Origin: Nitrososphaerota archaeon
GTDB lineage: Archaea > Thermoproteota > Nitrososphaeria > Nitrososphaerales > Nitrosopumilaceae
Assembly (NCBI GenBank): GCA_021325615.1
Contig: JAJPGU010000022.1
Location: 1-37,276, forward strand
Length of the DNA stretch: 37,276 bases
Reading direction: 5' to 3'
Positions 30,101 to 37,259 of the stretch are shown piece by piece (within the stretch, counting starts at the first letter, position 1; each line of letters opens with the position of its first letter). Below the pieces are notes generated by a model. The model was not told the DNA's origin. It did no database searches and worked only from the letters and a program-made list of their open reading frames with translations. A program made the translations under genes and the position numbers.

Positions 30101-30274
30101 CTATTTCTCGATTGCCAGTTTTTCCGACAGTGCAGGCATCGTGTAAAAGAACTCGTCCTCAAACCCAAAATCTTGCTTGCCCTGCTTCCTGAGAGAGTCA
30201 AAGTATTTCATACAGTTTGCATAAAAGTCACTCGTATGATTTTCTTCCATCATGATATGTGCTTCCGAAAGCAA
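30101..30274 (-). CDS. 57-residue conserved-looking small protein downstream of sufC
   Basis: The frame starts at TTG 30274, 39 bases after the sufC stop, with ATGs at 30253 and 30250 as alternatives. The peptide is balanced and protein-like: 'ENHTSDFYANCMKYFDSLRK', 'FGFEDEFFYTMPALSEKL'. It is soluble, acidic-aromatic, with one Cys. The codon choice looks like its neighbours. Same strand and short gap suggest co-transcription with sufC, so a Suf-related role is possible but unproven. No known domain is recognised. At 57 residues it is easily missed by gene callers. Confidence 0.6.
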   Translation of the reverse strand: MLSEAHIMMEENHTSDFYANCMKYFDSLRKQGKQDFGFEDEFFYTMPALSEKLAIEK

Positions 30275-30313
30275 AGTTTCTGCCCCTATGTAAGGAAATT
30301 TAGACTAGGAACT

Positions 30314-31093
30314 TCACTGGCTTGAAGTTTCCGTTATGCCAAGCCACGCGTATCCCTTCTGCTCGAGCTCGTCCGCGAGCTCCTTCGGCCCCTCTTTTAT
30401 CATCTTCCCCTGTGCCATGACGTGCACGTAGTCAAGCCTGTCAAGGAACTTGAGGATCCTTGCATAATGCGTGATGACGATTACAGTTGCATCCTTCCTT
30501 GATACCTGGCTTATGGCCTTTGCCACGGCCTGAACCGCATCTATGTCGAGACCCGAGTCGGGCTCGTCTAGAATGGATATCTTTGGCTGCAGTACTGCCA
30601 TCTGCAACACTTCTGACCTCTTCTTTTCGCCGCCGGAAAACCCCTCGTTTAGATATCTCGAGAGAAAGTCCTGTCTCAGGCCGACCTGATCTAGGTTTTT
30701 CTTCAGATAATTCTGGAACTCTCTAACAGTTAGAAAGACCTCCCGGTTCTGATCTCCAAGTGATTTGCTCAGAGCATTGTATGCAGTCCTTAGAAAATGC
30801 GAGTATCCTACTCCTGCGACTTCGGTTGGATACTGGAAGGCAAGGAACAAGCCCTTCTTCGCCCTTTCGTCTGCAGTCCACTCCAAAATACTCTGACCAT
30901 CAAGCAAAATGTCTCCGCTTGTCACCTCGTATTTCGGATGGCCAAGAATCGTATAAGCGAGGGTGCTTTTTCCAGACCCGTTCGGACCCATGATTGCATG
31001 AACCTCACCCGGACCTGTCTTGAGATTTACCCCCTTTAGAATCTCTTTTCCCTCTCTTTGGGCGTGAAGGTCCTTGATCTCAAGTACTGCCAT
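30314..31093 (-). CDS. sufC: Fe-S cluster assembly ATPase SufC
   Basis: ABC-type ATPase of the SufBC2D complex, 259 residues: Walker A 'GPNGSGKSTL' at 36-45, Q-loop 'FLAFQYPTEVAGV', the SufC-specific ABC signature 'LNEGFSGGEKKRSEVLQM', Walker B 'ISILDEPDSGLDIDAV', and the H-loop 'VIVITHYARIL'. 'GFSGGEKKR' and 'DEPDSGLD' separate SufC from transporter ATPases. The ATG at 31093 has GGTGA upstream with 5-base spacing. Unusually it is ~20 kb from, and opposite to, the sufBDSU cluster. Confidence 0.96.
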   Translation of the reverse strand: MAVLEIKDLHAQREGKEILKGVNLKTGPGEVHAIMGPNGSGKSTLAYTILGHPKYEVTSGDILLDGQSILEWTADERAKKGLFLAFQYPTEVAGVGYSHFLRTAYNALSKSLGDQNREVFLTVREFQNYLKKNLDQVGLRQDFLSRYLNEGFSGGEKKRSEVLQMAVLQPKISILDEPDSGLDIDAVQAVAKAISQVSRKDATVIVITHYARILKFLDRLDYVHVMAQGKMIKEGPKELADELEQKGYAWLGITETSSQ

Positions 31094-31116
31094 TCATCTC
31101 ACCCAAGGGCTTTTCG

Positions 31117-31124
31117 ATATATAA
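31117..31124 (-). promoter_or_regulatory. TATA box of sufC
   Basis: 'atatataa' is centred ~27 bases before the sufC ATG (31093). It directly adjoins the inverted repeat at 31124-31142. Confidence 0.55.
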
Positions 31125-31142
31125 TCTAACAAAAAATTAGAT
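31124..31142. promoter_or_regulatory. ATCTAA-N7-TTAGAT inverted repeat abutting the sufC TATA box
   Basis: Perfect 6-base arms with an A-rich 7-base spacer sit exactly where TFB contacts the BRE of the sufC promoter. A regulator bound here would interfere with initiation. The TTAG/CTAA half-sites recall the repeat upstream of sufB (4733-4748), but the arms are arranged in the opposite order. Confidence 0.35.
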
Positions 31143-31241
31143 CAAGCTAACTGGCTTCCACATGCACTCCAAGTGGCCTTCGCCCCAATTCCAAGGATTT
31201 GGAACACGGAGCTCGCCCAGGCTGCAGCAACCGGGGGTGTT

Positions 31242-31249
31242 CTTATAGT
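31242..31249 (+). promoter_or_regulatory. TATA box of the cupredoxin gene
   Basis: 'cttatagt' is centred 26 bases before the ATG at 31271. It decides between that start and an upstream TTG at 31199. Confidence 0.55.
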
Positions 31250-31270
31250 AGGAGTCCTCAAACCTACAAT

Positions 31271-31750
31271 ATGGCGGAGGGTACAAAGTATTACGTCATG
31301 GCAGCGCTTTCCATCGCGGCACTGGTAATTTCACTAGCTGCCCTTTCCATGTCGTTTCAAAATGCCCAAACCTCCGTCCGCACCGAATCCCCCGCTGCCA
31401 CGGCTCATTACACTGGGGAAAAAAGGGAGTTCTGGCTTTTTAACAGTGAAATTCCGGAATTCAACGAGACCAAGATGGGGATGCCACATGACGTCTACAG
31501 CATGCCTGTGATCGCAGTATACAAGGGTGACAAGGTCGTTATCCACTTTTTCAATACCGAGGAGCCGGGAGGGGACCACCACTCGTTTACACTCTTTGAC
31601 AAGCCCTACAACATCAACGTAGACCTCTCTCCTGGCCAGAACACGACCTTTTCATTTGACGCAAACACCACGGGGATATTTGCCTACTACTGCACATATC
31701 ATCCACCAACAATGAAGGGCCAACTAATAGTGCAGCCTCCTCCATACTGA
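31271..31750 (+). CDS. Membrane-anchored cupredoxin (plastocyanin-like)
   Basis: 159 residues. An N-terminal hydrophobic segment (~7-29) anchors or exports the protein. The cupredoxin domain follows (~53-155): the first His ligand is in 'GGDHHSFTLF' (His104, or His103), and the second half of the site is 'YYCTYHPPTMKGQL' with Cys141, His144 and Met148, a type 1 copper set. Blue copper proteins of this type are abundant in ammonia-oxidising archaea as extracytoplasmic electron carriers. The ATG at 31271 fits the TATA box; a frame opening at 31199 would add 24 residues without homology-like character. Confidence 0.92.
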   Translation: MAEGTKYYVMAALSIAALVISLAALSMSFQNAQTSVRTESPAATAHYTGEKREFWLFNSEIPEFNETKMGMPHDVYSMPVIAVYKGDKVVIHFFNTEEPGGDHHSFTLFDKPYNINVDLSPGQNTTFSFDANTTGIFAYYCTYHPPTMKGQLIVQPPPY

Positions 31751-31827
31751 GATGCGGGAACTTTTCACGCAAAATCTACCGGGGCGCCTTTTGAAATCCT
31801 AGTCATGGGGCCTCGAATGGAGTCGCC

Positions 31828-32262
31828 TTACTGGCCTCGGTCATCAAAGGCGGCACGTATGTTTGCAAACTCGCCCTGGCCCAAGGCCCAGCCCCTTGCC
31901 ACGAGGTCTGAGGCAGTGGAGGGTGTTACGCACGCAGGGCTGGCATCCAGCGCCTTGAGGACCAGCTGAAATCCCTGGCCGCACTCTACGTCGAGCGCCC
32001 CGATGCCTGCCTCCATCTGAATCCTTGGAGGAAGGTGCATCATCCTTACCATGGCGCACCTGTCTACGCTTGCAAGGCATATCTTGCTATCTGTTACCAT
32101 TCGCGTACCGTTGAGAAATGTCCCATTGCCGGGTGGGTGGCCCTCTGTTGCTACGACGCCTGGGCCGGACTCGCTGGCACCGCTGGATTGGGCTCCCGCA
32201 TGAGGCACAACGGCAAGACCAAAGGGGAGGAAGGCAAACATCACGAGGCAGTACCTTATCAT
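31828..32262 (-). CDS. Secreted protein with signal peptide
   Basis: 144 residues. A classical signal peptide ('MIRYCLVMFAFLPFGLAVV', then 'PHAGAQSS' with a likely A-x-A cleavage) precedes a Ser/Gly-rich linker (~25-50) and a small domain with four Cys: 'TDSKICLASVDRCAM', 'DVECGQGFQLVLKALDASPACVTPST' (in parts), ending 'ARGWALGQGEF'. The C-terminal 'SPACVTPSTASDLVARGW' pattern recurs in secreted thaumarchaeal proteins, from memory and not checked. The start is the ATG at 32262, set by a TATA-like 'tataaacg' (32287-32294, read on minus) ~27 bases upstream; a TTG at 32274 lies before it. Function unknown. Confidence 0.8.
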   Translation of the reverse strand: MIRYCLVMFAFLPFGLAVVPHAGAQSSGASESGPGVVATEGHPPGNGTFLNGTRMVTDSKICLASVDRCAMVRMMHLPPRIQMEAGIGALDVECGQGFQLVLKALDASPACVTPSTASDLVARGWALGQGEFANIRAAFDDRGQ

Positions 32263-32333
32263 CCTATAATCCAAGGGGGAACCGCGTATAAACGTGGATC
32301 GTCATATCTGGGAAAAACAAAAAGGAAAAGGGG

Positions 32334-33293
32334 TTAGTTTTTGGCTAACGCTGGTTTCAATACTACCTTTATCTTGTAGGCAGTCAGAATCTCCTTGCAC
32401 CTGTTTCGTATGGTGACCTCGGTAATCCCCGCCACGCTTGATACATCCCTCTGAAGAATGCTCTGCCCTAGAAGGGTCGAGGCTATGTACAGGTACGCGG
32501 CAGCAAGTCCGTTTGGGGCCTTGCCATCTGCCAGGTTGTGATCGTCCGTTTTTTCAGCAATCTCGGCAGCAAGCCTTTCCACGCGAACCTCGAGCTTTGC
32601 GAGGTTTGCAATCTTGGAAATGTACTTCTCCAGGGTTACCACCGGCGCAGTCTTGGACCCGAGTTCCATGACTAGCATCCTGTAGTATTTGGCGGTCAGC
32701 TTCACGTTCATTCTCTCGTCCTTTGTGCTGCCTGTTGCAGAACAAATCTCGTCAAGAGACCTCACGACGTCGCACTGTTTGCATGCCATGTAAATGGTTG
32801 CGGCAGACATGCAGGCAACAGACTTGCCCTTAGCCTCCGCCTGGCCCTCGAAGTTCCTGTAGATCATCGAGGCCGTCTCTACCACATTCCTTGGCAACGC
32901 AAGCGATTGGCATGTCTCCCCTATCTTTGATAGGATGTTTGCAAGCCTCCGCTCCCTTGGTGATGCGACCCTTATCCTTGTCTGCCATTTTCTCAGATTG
33001 TACATCTGGAATGCCATGTCGCTTGAGATCGTCTTACCGCTAAAGTCTTTGCTCCCTACTGCAATCTCGGTTCTTATCCCAAGGTCGTGCTGCGAGTATG
33101 TTGTCTGACCAGTTGCCCTTGCCGATTTCATTTTCTCTTCAGGATTTGTTGCCCTTGATTCCGGGCCATAATCTGACATCTGCTCCATTGCTACCAGTCC
33201 GCAGCCAGAACAAATCTTTTCTCCACTGTGGATGTCGTCTATAAGAGTAGAGCGGCATTCCGGACAGTGTGTTTGTAGTTCTGTTACGTTCAT
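32334..33293 (-). CDS. tfb: Transcription initiation factor B (TFB), canonical zinc ribbon
   Basis: 319 residues: zinc ribbon Cys10-x2-Cys13 ... Cys28-x2-Cys31 ('HCPECRS', 'KICSGCGLV'), B-reader/linker ('DYGPESRATNPEE', 'TTYSQHDLGIRTEI'), first cyclin fold with 'SVACMSAATIYMACKQCDVV', second cyclin fold with 'GLAAAYLYIASTLLGQSILQ' and the HTH 'EVTIRNRCKEIL'. Overlaps the gar1 stop by 4 bases, a gar1-tfb pairing that is common in archaea, so this is probably the housekeeping TFB. Confidence 0.96.
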   Translation of the reverse strand: MNVTELQTHCPECRSTLIDDIHSGEKICSGCGLVAMEQMSDYGPESRATNPEEKMKSARATGQTTYSQHDLGIRTEIAVGSKDFSGKTISSDMAFQMYNLRKWQTRIRVASPRERRLANILSKIGETCQSLALPRNVVETASMIYRNFEGQAEAKGKSVACMSAATIYMACKQCDVVRSLDEICSATGSTKDERMNVKLTAKYYRMLVMELGSKTAPVVTLEKYISKIANLAKLEVRVERLAAEIAEKTDDHNLADGKAPNGLAAAYLYIASTLLGQSILQRDVSSVAGITEVTIRNRCKEILTAYKIKVVLKPALAKN

Positions 33294-33559
33294 CTTCTTT
33301 TTCCTCTGAATCTTTTTGGTTTTGTTGCAGGAGACTCCTCGACGATGTAAACGTGATGTCCTACATGTTTCTTGATATTGTTGGTAAGCGGAACTGCGGA
33401 CGCATATGGTGCATCTACAGGACCTATCATTTCCGAAACCTTGGCGACCTTGGTTCCAGAGCTGTCTACGATGATCTGGCCATCGCGCAAGGGCTTTGAG
33501 AGTCTAATCACTACCCTCCCGCTACTAGCTAGATGCAATACTTCGCCTACCTCCTGCAA
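33290..33559 (-). CDS. gar1: H/ACA ribonucleoprotein protein Gar1
   Basis: 89 residues: 'VGEVLHLASSGRVVIRLSKP' (first strands of the Gar1 barrel), 'KVAKVSEMIGPVDAPYASAV' (the conserved core) and a basic tail 'KPKRFRGKRR'. Gar1 assists Cbf5 in H/ACA-guided pseudouridylation of rRNA. Start is TTG at 33559; the gene is directly followed by tfb (overlap of 4 bases). Length and motifs fit the short archaeal Gar1 without glycine/arginine-rich domains. Confidence 0.92.
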   Translation of the reverse strand: MQEVGEVLHLASSGRVVIRLSKPLRDGQIIVDSSGTKVAKVSEMIGPVDAPYASAVPLTNNIKKHVGHHVYIVEESPATKPKRFRGKRR

Positions 33560-33634
33560 TTAATGAAAGAACCCTCATACTCTTATCAATAGGGTTCTGT
33601 CAAAATTACTTTAGCTGCGAGCTAGATTCACGCT

Positions 33635-33934
33635 TTACTTGGATTGCTTGACCCTTCGGGACAAAAGTTTCTCGGCAATCGCGGAAATAATTTTTGCCTT
33701 GGGCTGGCCCTTTGTAACTATGATATACCCCGACCTGACATACGGCCTTCTGGGGAACCTCACTTGGTCGTTGGTTTCTGTCGGTTCAAACCCCGCAGCC
33801 TTTGCGGCATCTGACAACTCCTTTAGCGAGGGATCAAAAACGCTCCTGTCCCTGGCTACCCTGCGGCCCATTTTTTTCGGTAGTGTCTTGTTGAAATAAT
33901 CAAGCCAGATTACGACATGTTCGTAATCCTTCAT
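33635..33934 (-). CDS. srp19: Signal recognition particle 19 kDa protein
   Basis: 99 residues: 'HVVIWLDYFNKTLPKKMGRRV' (in parts), 'AKAAGFEPTE', 'RFPRRPYVRSGYIIV' and a basic end 'AEKLLSRRVKQSK', the pattern of archaeal SRP19. It binds helices 6 and 8 of SRP RNA so that SRP54 can dock, for co-translational targeting of membrane proteins. It follows the S8e gene by 7 bases on the same strand. Confidence 0.93.
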   Translation of the reverse strand: MKDYEHVVIWLDYFNKTLPKKMGRRVARDRSVFDPSLKELSDAAKAAGFEPTETNDQVRFPRRPYVRSGYIIVTKGQPKAKIISAIAEKLLSRRVKQSK

Positions 33935-33941
33935 TTTGTAA

Positions 33942-34322
33942 TCACTTTATCAAAACTGCATTCACTGCGCCGTCTTGGCCGGGCCTTGAAACCACCCTGC
34001 ACTGGCCGTCCTCGGTTTCCAAAACTGCGCCCATTGAAATCACGCCGCGTCTTTCGTAGTCGCTGCTCGCGGGATTTTTCAGAACCTTGGTTATCTTGAC
34101 CTTCTTGACTTTTCCATCCTTTATGGATAGGTTTACGAAGTCTGTTGTCTTAAGCGCGGTCTTGCTGTTCTTGCCTCTGACCTTCCTTGTGACGGTTACA
34201 TGCGGACCGGGGATTGCTTCAACGGAGTACCTGTCGATTTCATACTTCCTTCTAGTCCTCAGCGGGTATCTCCTTCCACCGGTTATCTTGCTTGTTGCAA
34301 GATTTTCCACAGACTTCTTCAT
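33942..34322 (-). CDS. rps8e: 30S ribosomal protein S8e
   Basis: 126 residues. 'MKKSVENLATSKITGGRRYP' with the typical 'TGGRR..LR.RRKYE' opening, 'GPHVTVTRKVRGKNSKTALK' and 'NPASSDYERRGVISMGAVLE' (C-terminal S8e motif region) define the protein. The ATG at 34322 is chosen because the TATA-like 'tataaat' around 34344-34350 lies ~25-28 bases upstream; the open frame continues to 34508 but that part is not S8e. Operon with srp19. Confidence 0.94.
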   Translation of the reverse strand: MKKSVENLATSKITGGRRYPLRTRRKYEIDRYSVEAIPGPHVTVTRKVRGKNSKTALKTTDFVNLSIKDGKVKKVKITKVLKNPASSDYERRGVISMGAVLETEDGQCRVVSRPGQDGAVNAVLIK

Positions 34323-34368
34323 AAGCACCCGATAAAGTACCTCTAATTTATACCATCTATAGTTCCTG

Positions 34369-34968
34369 CTACTGGGTAGCGTTTGCAACGGTGTCTGCAG
34401 TCTGTTCCGGTTGTGGCGGGGCAGACTGGACAGCAGCTGTCTGGTTCGAGGACCTGACCTTTGTAAAGAGTTTCTGCTTGAGGAGGTCCTTGTCTCCCTG
34501 TATCCCAAAGTACTTCTGGAACTTTTCCGTCGTGTTGTAAATCTTCAACCTGCCTACGTTCTGGTGCTCGATATATGCAAGCTGCTCCAAGAGCTTCAGA
34601 TGCATGTAAACCCCGGACCCCCTCACCTCGACCAGCCTTTTTGAAGAGATTGGCTGCATGTATGCAATGTATGAAAGGGTCTTGAGGGTTGCCGTAGGGA
34701 GCAGCGGCTTTGAAGCATATTTCCTTATCACCGTGTTGTACTCGGGCTTGAGCTGGAAAACGTACGACCCGTCGGGAAGGGCGGCAATTTCGATGGCTTT
34801 GAAGGCGGACTTGGTCTTCTTCACTATCCCTGTCATGAGTGCCAAGGTCTTGGTACGGGATTCGGTGCCTGAGGCCTTTATCAATTCCTCTATCGATAGG
34901 GGCCTTCCCGCGGAATAGAGGGCGGCCTCTAGCCTGGCAATTGCCTCATCGTCTTCAACCTTTCCCAT
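34369..34968 (-). CDS. scpB: Segregation and condensation protein B (ScpB)
   Basis: 199 residues. Two winged-helix domains characteristic of ScpB: 'RLEAALYSAGRPLSIEELIK', 'PLLPTATLKTLSYIAYMQPI' and 'SSKRLVEVRGSGVYMHLKLL' (the 'RG..VY.HL' core). Residues ~170-199 are a Gln/Ala/Pro-rich tail, probably disordered. ScpB works with ScpA and SMC in chromosome condensation. The ATG at 34968 has a TATA-like 'caatttatg' ~28 bases upstream, so it probably has its own promoter; scpA lies just upstream. Confidence 0.93.
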   Translation of the reverse strand: MGKVEDDEAIARLEAALYSAGRPLSIEELIKASGTESRTKTLALMTGIVKKTKSAFKAIEIAALPDGSYVFQLKPEYNTVIRKYASKPLLPTATLKTLSYIAYMQPISSKRLVEVRGSGVYMHLKLLEQLAYIEHQNVGRLKIYNTTEKFQKYFGIQGDKDLLKQKLFTKVRSSNQTAAVQSAPPQPEQTADTVANATQ

Positions 34969-35035
34969 CTATACGAAAGGGAGGCCGAATCGTACATAAA
35001 TTGAATTCCTTCCGACAGTTGATCTGCTTGTAAAC

Positions 35036-35695
35036 CTATTTTACGATGGAAACAATGATGTCGTTATCCGTCTGCTCGAGGTCCACCTTGAGGTCCCTTG
35101 CAAGGAAGAGGATTGCAAAGAAGCACCGTATGAGGTCAATCAACTCTAGCTCGGAGGTTATGTTCCTAAAGGACCCCGAGCCGGTGGGCCTTATCTTGTT
35201 CATCACGAGCTCCTCGTACTGGCCGATTATCTTCTCAAGCGAAATGAAATAATCGTCAAAATTGGGTACCTGGACCGGCTCAAACTCCAACTGCCTCCTG
35301 CTTGAGCGCGGGTTTGCAATGGTGCCAATCAGATTTTCAAGGACGGAGAGCAACTCGTCAAGCGTGACCGGATAGGTGGACTCGTGCCTGTAGGGCATGT
35401 TGATTATCTGGATGTCTACGTCCTCTCTCTGGCTCAGGGGCTTTTTTTCCATTGCTGCTTTTTGGAGGGCAAAAATGCTCTCTACCTTCATCCTGTGGAT
35501 CATTGCGGAGGAGAGGGCCGCTATTCCTGCCACCCGGAGATCCTTCTTGTCAGTCTGGTTTAGGATTGAAATAAGCATCTGAAGGATGCGGGTGATGTCT
35601 ATGCTCCAGACATCCTTCTTTGATATGTCTAGGGGTGTAAAGAGAATATTTACTGGAGGCTGCGCAAGCCCAGTCCCTGTGGTTTCCTCAGTCAC
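35036..35695 (-). CDS. scpA: Segregation and condensation protein A (ScpA)
   Basis: 219-residue kleisin subunit that closes the SMC ring. 'PPVNILFTPLDISKKDVWSI' near the start matches the N-terminal kleisin helix region; 'GIAALSSAMIHRMKVESIFA' and C-terminal 'LELIDLIRCFFAILFLARDL' (a winged-helix end) fit ScpA. The start is set to GTG 35695 by the TATA-like 'tttataatat' at 35717-35726 (26 bases upstream). An open TTG at 35755 lies upstream of that box. scpB follows after 67 bases. Confidence 0.88.
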   Translation of the reverse strand: MTEETTGTGLAQPPVNILFTPLDISKKDVWSIDITRILQMLISILNQTDKKDLRVAGIAALSSAMIHRMKVESIFALQKAAMEKKPLSQREDVDIQIINMPYRHESTYPVTLDELLSVLENLIGTIANPRSSRRQLEFEPVQVPNFDDYFISLEKIIGQYEELVMNKIRPTGSGSFRNITSELELIDLIRCFFAILFLARDLKVDLEQTDNDIIVSIVK

Positions 35696-35716
35696 TAATC
35701 TATCTTCCACGCTGTC

Positions 35717-35726
35717 TTTATAATAT
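35717..35726 (-). promoter_or_regulatory. TATA box of scpA
   Basis: 'tttataatat' (minus strand 'atattataaa') is centred 26 bases before the GTG at 35695 and lies within a longer open frame, so it decides the start. Confidence 0.5.
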
Positions 35727-35815
35727 GTGTTTGATTTGCTCTTTTGGCTGCCCAAGTCAAGTTTATTTCGTGTGCCGGAAACTCAAACAATATAATCTCG
35801 TACGGTAAATCCTTG

Positions 35816-36562
35816 GTGTTGAACACCGATCTTGAGAAGTTTGACTTGGCATGTACCTACATGAAAAACGATCAAAACGTTTCGGCCTACAACCTCCTCG
35901 TATCGCTCGCACAAAAGGAACTGAAAAAGGACGACCTGAAGGCCGGCCTGTACCTCCTCCTTGCCTCAGATTGCAAGGCAAAACAGGGAAAGGACGCCAA
36001 AGAAGAGTTTGAGACTGCTGGAAAATACTACCTGAGGATTGCCAAGAAAAACAACGCGGAATCCCAATATGCATACCGGTGTGCAGCCAAATGCCTCCTC
36101 AAGGCCGGACAGGTAGACCTTGCCATGAAGGCTTCGGAGGAAGCCAAAAAATTCATACCAAAGCTGGTGGAGGAAAGACGCACAATAGTGGTGGTGGACG
36201 ACAGTCCAGCAATCACGCTTAGGCTCCGGAGCTATCTGGAGCAGCTCGGCTACAGGGATATCAAGACTACCGATAACGGGAAAGGTGCGCTAGCCATTGT
36301 AAGCAATCTTCTCGAAGAATCACAAAACCCGATAATTCTGCTTGACATGGAGATGCCCGGCATCACGGGAGACGCAGTGGCAAAAAAACTGCTGGAAAAA
36401 AAGCCGGATCTCTCTATCATACTGATAACTGCAGACGAAAAAAGCGAACCCCGTGTCCGCAAGACAATCGGCTTTGGGTCGGCAGCCTTTATCCAAAAAC
36501 CTTTCACGATAAACGAGCTGAAAAACGCCCTTGACATCACAGAAAACAACAGGGTCAGGTAA
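35816..36562 (+). CDS. Response-regulator receiver protein with TPR/SNAP-like N-terminus
   Basis: 248 residues. N-terminal ~1-115 is helical with repeated ~35-residue units like TPR/alpha-SNAP ('ACTYMKNDQNVSAYNLLVSL', 'EFETAGKYYLRIAKKNNAES', 'YAYRCAAKCLLKAGQVDLAM'). Residues ~121-245 are a CheY-like receiver: 'TIVVVDDSPAITLRLRSYLE', 'PIILLDMEMPGITGD' with the phospho-acceptor Asp177, 'SIILITADE' and 'AAFIQKPFTINEL' with the conserved Lys. There is no DNA-binding output domain, so it probably acts through protein contacts. Start GTG 35816: TATA-like 'tataat' at 35791-35796. The frame open from 35744 has no homology in its front part. Confidence 0.88.
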   Translation: MLNTDLEKFDLACTYMKNDQNVSAYNLLVSLAQKELKKDDLKAGLYLLLASDCKAKQGKDAKEEFETAGKYYLRIAKKNNAESQYAYRCAAKCLLKAGQVDLAMKASEEAKKFIPKLVEERRTIVVVDDSPAITLRLRSYLEQLGYRDIKTTDNGKGALAIVSNLLEESQNPIILLDMEMPGITGDAVAKKLLEKKPDLSIILITADEKSEPRVRKTIGFGSAAFIQKPFTINELKNALDITENNRVR

Positions 36563-37061
36563 GCAGCACTAGGGACATGTTCAACCTGTTGACGTCCTTC
36601 ATCTGGATGTTGCTTATCCTGTAGTCCGAGATCTGGTCGGAGAACTTTTCAACTATCTTTGAGGTCGGGTTCTTCTCAGCCCCGTCAAGCCTCATCACTA
36701 TCAGCATGTTCCAGTCACCGTCAAGGGTTGCCACGAAAAGGTAGTTGGAAAATGTACCTGCAAAATCCCTTATTGCATCTACCTGAGTACTGAGGGAGCG
36801 GGCTATCTTGAGCTTGAGGAAAAGAGCCTCGAAGCCATCCGACACGGTGACGCCGCTTAGCACTGCCTTGTATCCCTTTATGATCCCGCTCTTCTCGAGC
36901 CTCTCAATCCTTTTCCTGATGGTCCTGTCTGAAACATCAACTCCCATATTCCTAAGCTCCGAAGCAATCTCCTTTGAGGGAGTCCTGGCATTCTTGTTCA
37001 AAATTGCAATAATCTTCTGATCTACCTCGTCGAGGCCTGACCAGCCTGAATCTTCTGACAC
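36555..37061 (-). CDS. Lrp/AsnC-family transcriptional regulator
   Basis: 168 residues. 'LDEVDQKIIAILNKNARTPS' opens a typical AsnC helix-turn-helix, continued by 'VSDRTIRKRIERLEKSGII' as recognition helix and 'KGYKAVLS'; a RAM ligand-binding domain follows (~75-150: 'YLFVATLDGDWNMLIVMRLD'). It binds DNA as dimers/octamers and responds to amino acids or similar small molecules in the family. Start is GTG at 37061. It overlaps the convergent receiver gene by 8 bases. No target visible. Confidence 0.92.
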   Translation of the reverse strand: MSEDSGWSGLDEVDQKIIAILNKNARTPSKEIASELRNMGVDVSDRTIRKRIERLEKSGIIKGYKAVLSGVTVSDGFEALFLKLKIARSLSTQVDAIRDFAGTFSNYLFVATLDGDWNMLIVMRLDGAEKNPTSKIVEKFSDQISDYRISNIQMKDVNRLNMSLVLLT

Positions 37062-37099
37062 GGATTCTATAGGAATGACATTCTTTTTGAATATTATGA

Positions 37100-37222
37100 T
37101 GGTCCCACGCGCAGGATTCGAACTTGCGACACTCCGGTTTCTGTAAGCCTGATAGGCTGATGACGGTCAGCCGAGAGCCAACCACTACAGCCGGAAGCTC
37201 TACCAGGCTGAGCTAGCGTGGG
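37100..37222 (-). tRNA. tRNA-Tyr (anticodon GTA) with a 46-base intron
   Basis: Acceptor CCCACGC (from 37222) pairs with GCGTGGG, with the C1-G72 pair typical of archaeal tRNA-Tyr, discriminator A at 37103, and CCA (37100-37102) possibly encoded. D arm GCTC/GAGC, anticodon stem TCCGG/CCGGA, anticodon GTA at 37186-37188, T loop TTCGAAT (T stem with one A-C mismatch). The intron (37139-37184) enters after position 37; it contains TACAG, which pairs with the anticodon-loop CTGTA, and a GGCTGA/TCAGCC hairpin, as in intron-containing pre-tRNA. TATA box ~28 bases upstream. Confidence 0.94.
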
Positions 37223-37246
37223 ACCGACTTTCATCCAGATTGTTCG

Positions 37247-37259
37247 TATTAAATAATTA
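37247..37259 (-). promoter_or_regulatory. TATA box of tRNA-Tyr
   Basis: An AT-only 'tattaaataatta' lies ~28 bases upstream of the mature 5' end at 37222. Confidence 0.55.
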
